Assembly: GCF_010731295.1 (NCBI RefSeq)
Contig: NZ_AP022579.1
Span: 6,448,001 to 6,512,000, forward strand
DNA: 64,000 bases
Reading direction: 5' to 3'
Source: Mycolicibacterium boenickei
GTDB lineage: Bacteria > Actinomycetota > Actinomycetes > Mycobacteriales > Mycobacteriaceae
Within the stretch, counting starts at the first letter, position 1. Every line of letters begins with the position of its first letter. The notes under the pieces are model-generated. The model was not told where the DNA came from, did not search any database, and was given only the letters and a program-made list of their open reading frames with translations. Of this stretch, positions 62,125 to 64,000 are shown piece by piece. The translations under genes and the position numbers were made by a program.

Positions 62125-64000
62125 CGCACCGTGACCTTGACCGCGGGCGAGTAGATCAGGCGCCCGGCACATCCGACCCGGATCAGCGCCCACCACTGTC
62201 CCGGCTCGACCCACGACGGGGGCGCCACGTCGAACCCGATCTCTGCGGTACCACCGGCGGGAACTTCGACACCTGCGGCCGCCGGACCCATCCACTCCCA
62301 CGTTCCCCACGGGCTGATCAGGTGGGCCTCGGCCGCCAGGTCGGCACGTGCGTCGGTGCCGATCGTGATCGACAGTCGCGCGGTCTCCCCGGCCTTGACG
62401 TCGACGGGCTGCGGCTCGGCCACCAGTTTGAGTACCTGGGCGCCGGGCTCGCCGACGGTGACGACGCACACGTCCTCGACGACCTGCCGCCACGACGGCG
62501 GTAGCGCCGAGCCGCCTCCGGTTACGGCGAGTTCGGCACACAACGGGTACAGGCCGGGCTCGGCATCGGGCGGGATGCTCAGCACCACATCGGTTTCCAG
62601 GTGCTCACCTGGTGGCAGCACATACGGCAGCTCCGCGGGTTGCACCTCCCACTGCGGCGGGCCGTACACCCTCACCCGCCCGTGCAGCGCGTCGTCGGTG
62701 CAATCGCTGGCCGCGGTCAGGCGCACGATGACGTCTGTACCGGGTTGCCCGACAACGCTTTCCGGATGCAAATAGGCGACGGCCGGCAGACCGCCCAGCG
62801 GTGCCGGGCCGCGATTGTGCAGCCAGTACCTGGCGTACAGCGGCTGCGCGGCCTCGGCTTCCGGCGCCAACCGCCGGTGTTCGGCACGCACGACCTCGGG
62901 CAGGTTCAGCTGGGTGGACACCGTGGCGATCTGGTAGCCGTGCAGCGTCAGGTCTGACGGCTGCTCGGGCTCGAGCTCCTCCAGGAGATTCAGGGTGGCG
63001 GCGGCGGAGAGCGTGCGCAGGCCGGACCGGAGAGTGACCTCTGTTGCACTGCCGGTGATCTCGACCAGACGCGCAGTGACACCGTCGACCGGTTCAGTGC
63101 TACGCACGCTGCCCGAAGCCAGCGGATTGCCCGTGGCCTTGAGCGCGCCGAGCTGTACGGCGCGGGCCGGTTCGATCTCCAGCAGGGATCCCCACGGGGG
63201 CAGACCGCCGCCTGCGGCGGAGTCGACGACGACCGGCTGCAGCGGCCGGTTGAACTCCGCGGCACTGGGTGCGACGCCGGCGGAGCGCCAGTCCCCCGCA
63301 CCGGCGACCAGCGCGTAGTCGAATGTGTGTGTCCAGTGCTGCAGTTGGAAGTTGGATCCGTCCGGTGCCGTGCGGCGCGGCGGGTCGATCCAGGTGCCCG
63401 ACGGCCACCCGGTGCACGACCGCATGAGCGACGTGTGCAGCGTGCCGTCGGGGTCGACGGCGAAGCTCGGTACCCCGCGGTTCAGCAGCGCGACGGTGCG
63501 GGCCTCGAACGGCTCGGCCGGTCCCGGGGCCCGCTGGGTGACGACGATTTCCGCGTCACCCAGGTCATCGACCACGGCGTCGAGATCGCCGGCCAGGATG
63601 AGGACCGGAAGGGTGCGCACGCCGCGCAGGTCGGCGCCGGGCACCCAGTGCTCGGTCAGCGGGGCGGCCGCGGGCACCCACACCCGGGCCGATCCGGTGG
63701 CATCGATCTGACGTTTGAGTTCATCGGTGTACGCGATGTCCGCCTCGGCGAGAACAGCTGCGGTGAACGGGTTTTCCTCCGGGCCGCCGAGCGTGAACCG
63801 GGTATCGGGCAGGTTGGAGTCCACGCTGAGGTCGCCGTATCGCGGCTTGTCGGCGGCGCTGCAGGTGGCCGTGACGCCGGCCCGCACCAGGGCGACCATC
63901 AGATCGCGCGGATTCACCCCGTCGGGGGCCACCACCTCGGCCACCGAGACCGCCCGCACCGCCGCGCCGACGCGGACCCGCACCGCCGAGGACAGCCCGA
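62121..64000 (-). CDS. Glycoside hydrolase family 38 alpha-mannosidase, C-terminal part
   Basis: At least 626 residues; the gene continues beyond the right edge, so the catalytic N-terminal domain is not seen. The visible segment has the GH38 C-terminal mark VALLNRGVPSFAVDPDGTLH followed by LMRSCTGWPSG and HTFDYALVAGAGDW, then beta-sandwich domains with a CARDB/NPCBM-like ending. It should act on alpha-mannosides. In M. tuberculosis Rv0648 precedes Rv0649 and Rv0650 in this way, from memory. Confidence 0.9.
   Translation of the reverse strand, partial: GLSSAVRVRVGAAVRAVSVAEVVAPDGVNPRDLMVALVRAGVTATCSAADKPRYGDLSVDSNLPDTRFTLGGPEENPFTAAVLAEADIAYTDELKRQIDATGSARVWVPAAAPLTEHWVPGADLRGVRTLPVLILAGDLDAVVDDLGDAEIVVTQRAPGPAEPFEARTVALLNRGVPSFAVDPDGTLHTSLMRSCTGWPSGTWIDPPRRTAPDGSNFQLQHWTHTFDYALVAGAGDWRSAGVAPSAAEFNRPLQPVVVDSAAGGGLPPWGSLLEIEPARAVQLGALKATGNPLASGSVRSTEPVDGVTARLVEITGSATEVTLRSGLRTLSAAATLNLLEELEPEQPSDLTLHGYQIATVSTQLNLPEVVRAEHRRLAPEAEAAQPLYARYWLHNRGPAPLGGLPAVAYLHPESVVGQPGTDVIVRLTAASDCTDDALHGRVRVYGPPQWEVQPAELPYVLPPGEHLETDVVLSIPPDAEPGLYPLCAELAVTGGGSALPPSWRQVVEDVCVVTVGEPGAQVLKLVAEPQPVDVKAGETARLSITIGTDARADLAAEAHLISPWGTWEWMGPAAAGVEVPAGGTAEIGFDVAPPSWVEPGQWWALIRVGCAGRLIYSPAVKVTVR

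Overview
The window is a high-GC actinobacterial chromosome segment, almost certainly from a mycobacterium of the fast-growing Mycolicibacterium type. The evidence is the gene content and order: rplJ-rplL, mceG, rpoB-rpoC, nfo, fadE8-echA4-(PaaX)-echA5, rpsL-rpsG-fusA-tuf, the complete mycofactocin cluster and the S10 ribosomal operon follow the M. tuberculosis Rv0648-Rv0704 order as I remember it, read here on the minus strand. GTG/TTG starts, ATGA overlaps and mycobacterial families (DUF3060, DUF3558, cutinase, GjpA-like) fit.

Layout. 1-2038: S10 operon (rpsJ, rplC, rplD, rplW, start of rplB). 2.5-8.8 kb: accessory metabolism (DUF4442 thioesterase, SnoaL-like protein, lipoprotein carboxylesterase, cytochrome P450, TetR plus MFS pump with a clear operator). 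8.7-15.9 kb: mycofactocin cluster mftR/mftABCDEFG. 15.9-19.7 kb: PhyH-like oxygenase, ECF sigma factor overlapping a three-domain VOC protein, and a ferredoxin-reductase-like flavoprotein. 19.8-28.6 kb: arginine/ornithine catabolism (Lrp regulator, dimethylargininase-like enzyme, rocD, permease, universal stress protein; then arcD-arcA), with a mycofactocin-type SDR between its two halves. 28.8-30.5 kb: SHOCT membrane protein and cutinase-family protein. 30.7-35.0 kb: str operon. 35.3-40.5 kb: TetR, two DUF3558 lipoproteins, two DUF3060 proteins, MarR, GjpA-like exported protein. 40.6-44.7 kb: acyl-CoA catabolic operon with its own PaaX-type regulator. 44.7-47.6 kb: PAP2 membrane enzyme, endonuclease IV, AbiEi/DUF559 protein. 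47.7-58.3 kb: rpoC, rpoB, mceG, rplL, rplJ. 58.36-59.66 kb: an IS110-family element. 59.7-64 kb: DUF1772/HxlR pair, ROK kinase, a foldase-like protein, and the C-terminal part of a GH38 alpha-mannosidase.

How genes work together. MftA is matured by MftB/MftC, MftE, MftD and MftF into a glycosylated redox cofactor; MftG and the SDR at 24979-25833 are its probable redox partners. The arginine genes give two routes from arginine (deiminase and ornithine aminotransferase). The ribosomal and RNA polymerase operons are ordinary housekeeping with wild-type-looking drug-target residues.

The most notable finding is the non-coding end of the IS110 element. It holds a structured region whose two loops contain four short segments matching exactly the left target, right target, left donor and right donor sequences at the ends of this copy. 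This is the signature of an IS110 bridge RNA, and it fixes the element at about 1.3 kb with a CA core and predicts the uninterrupted target site.
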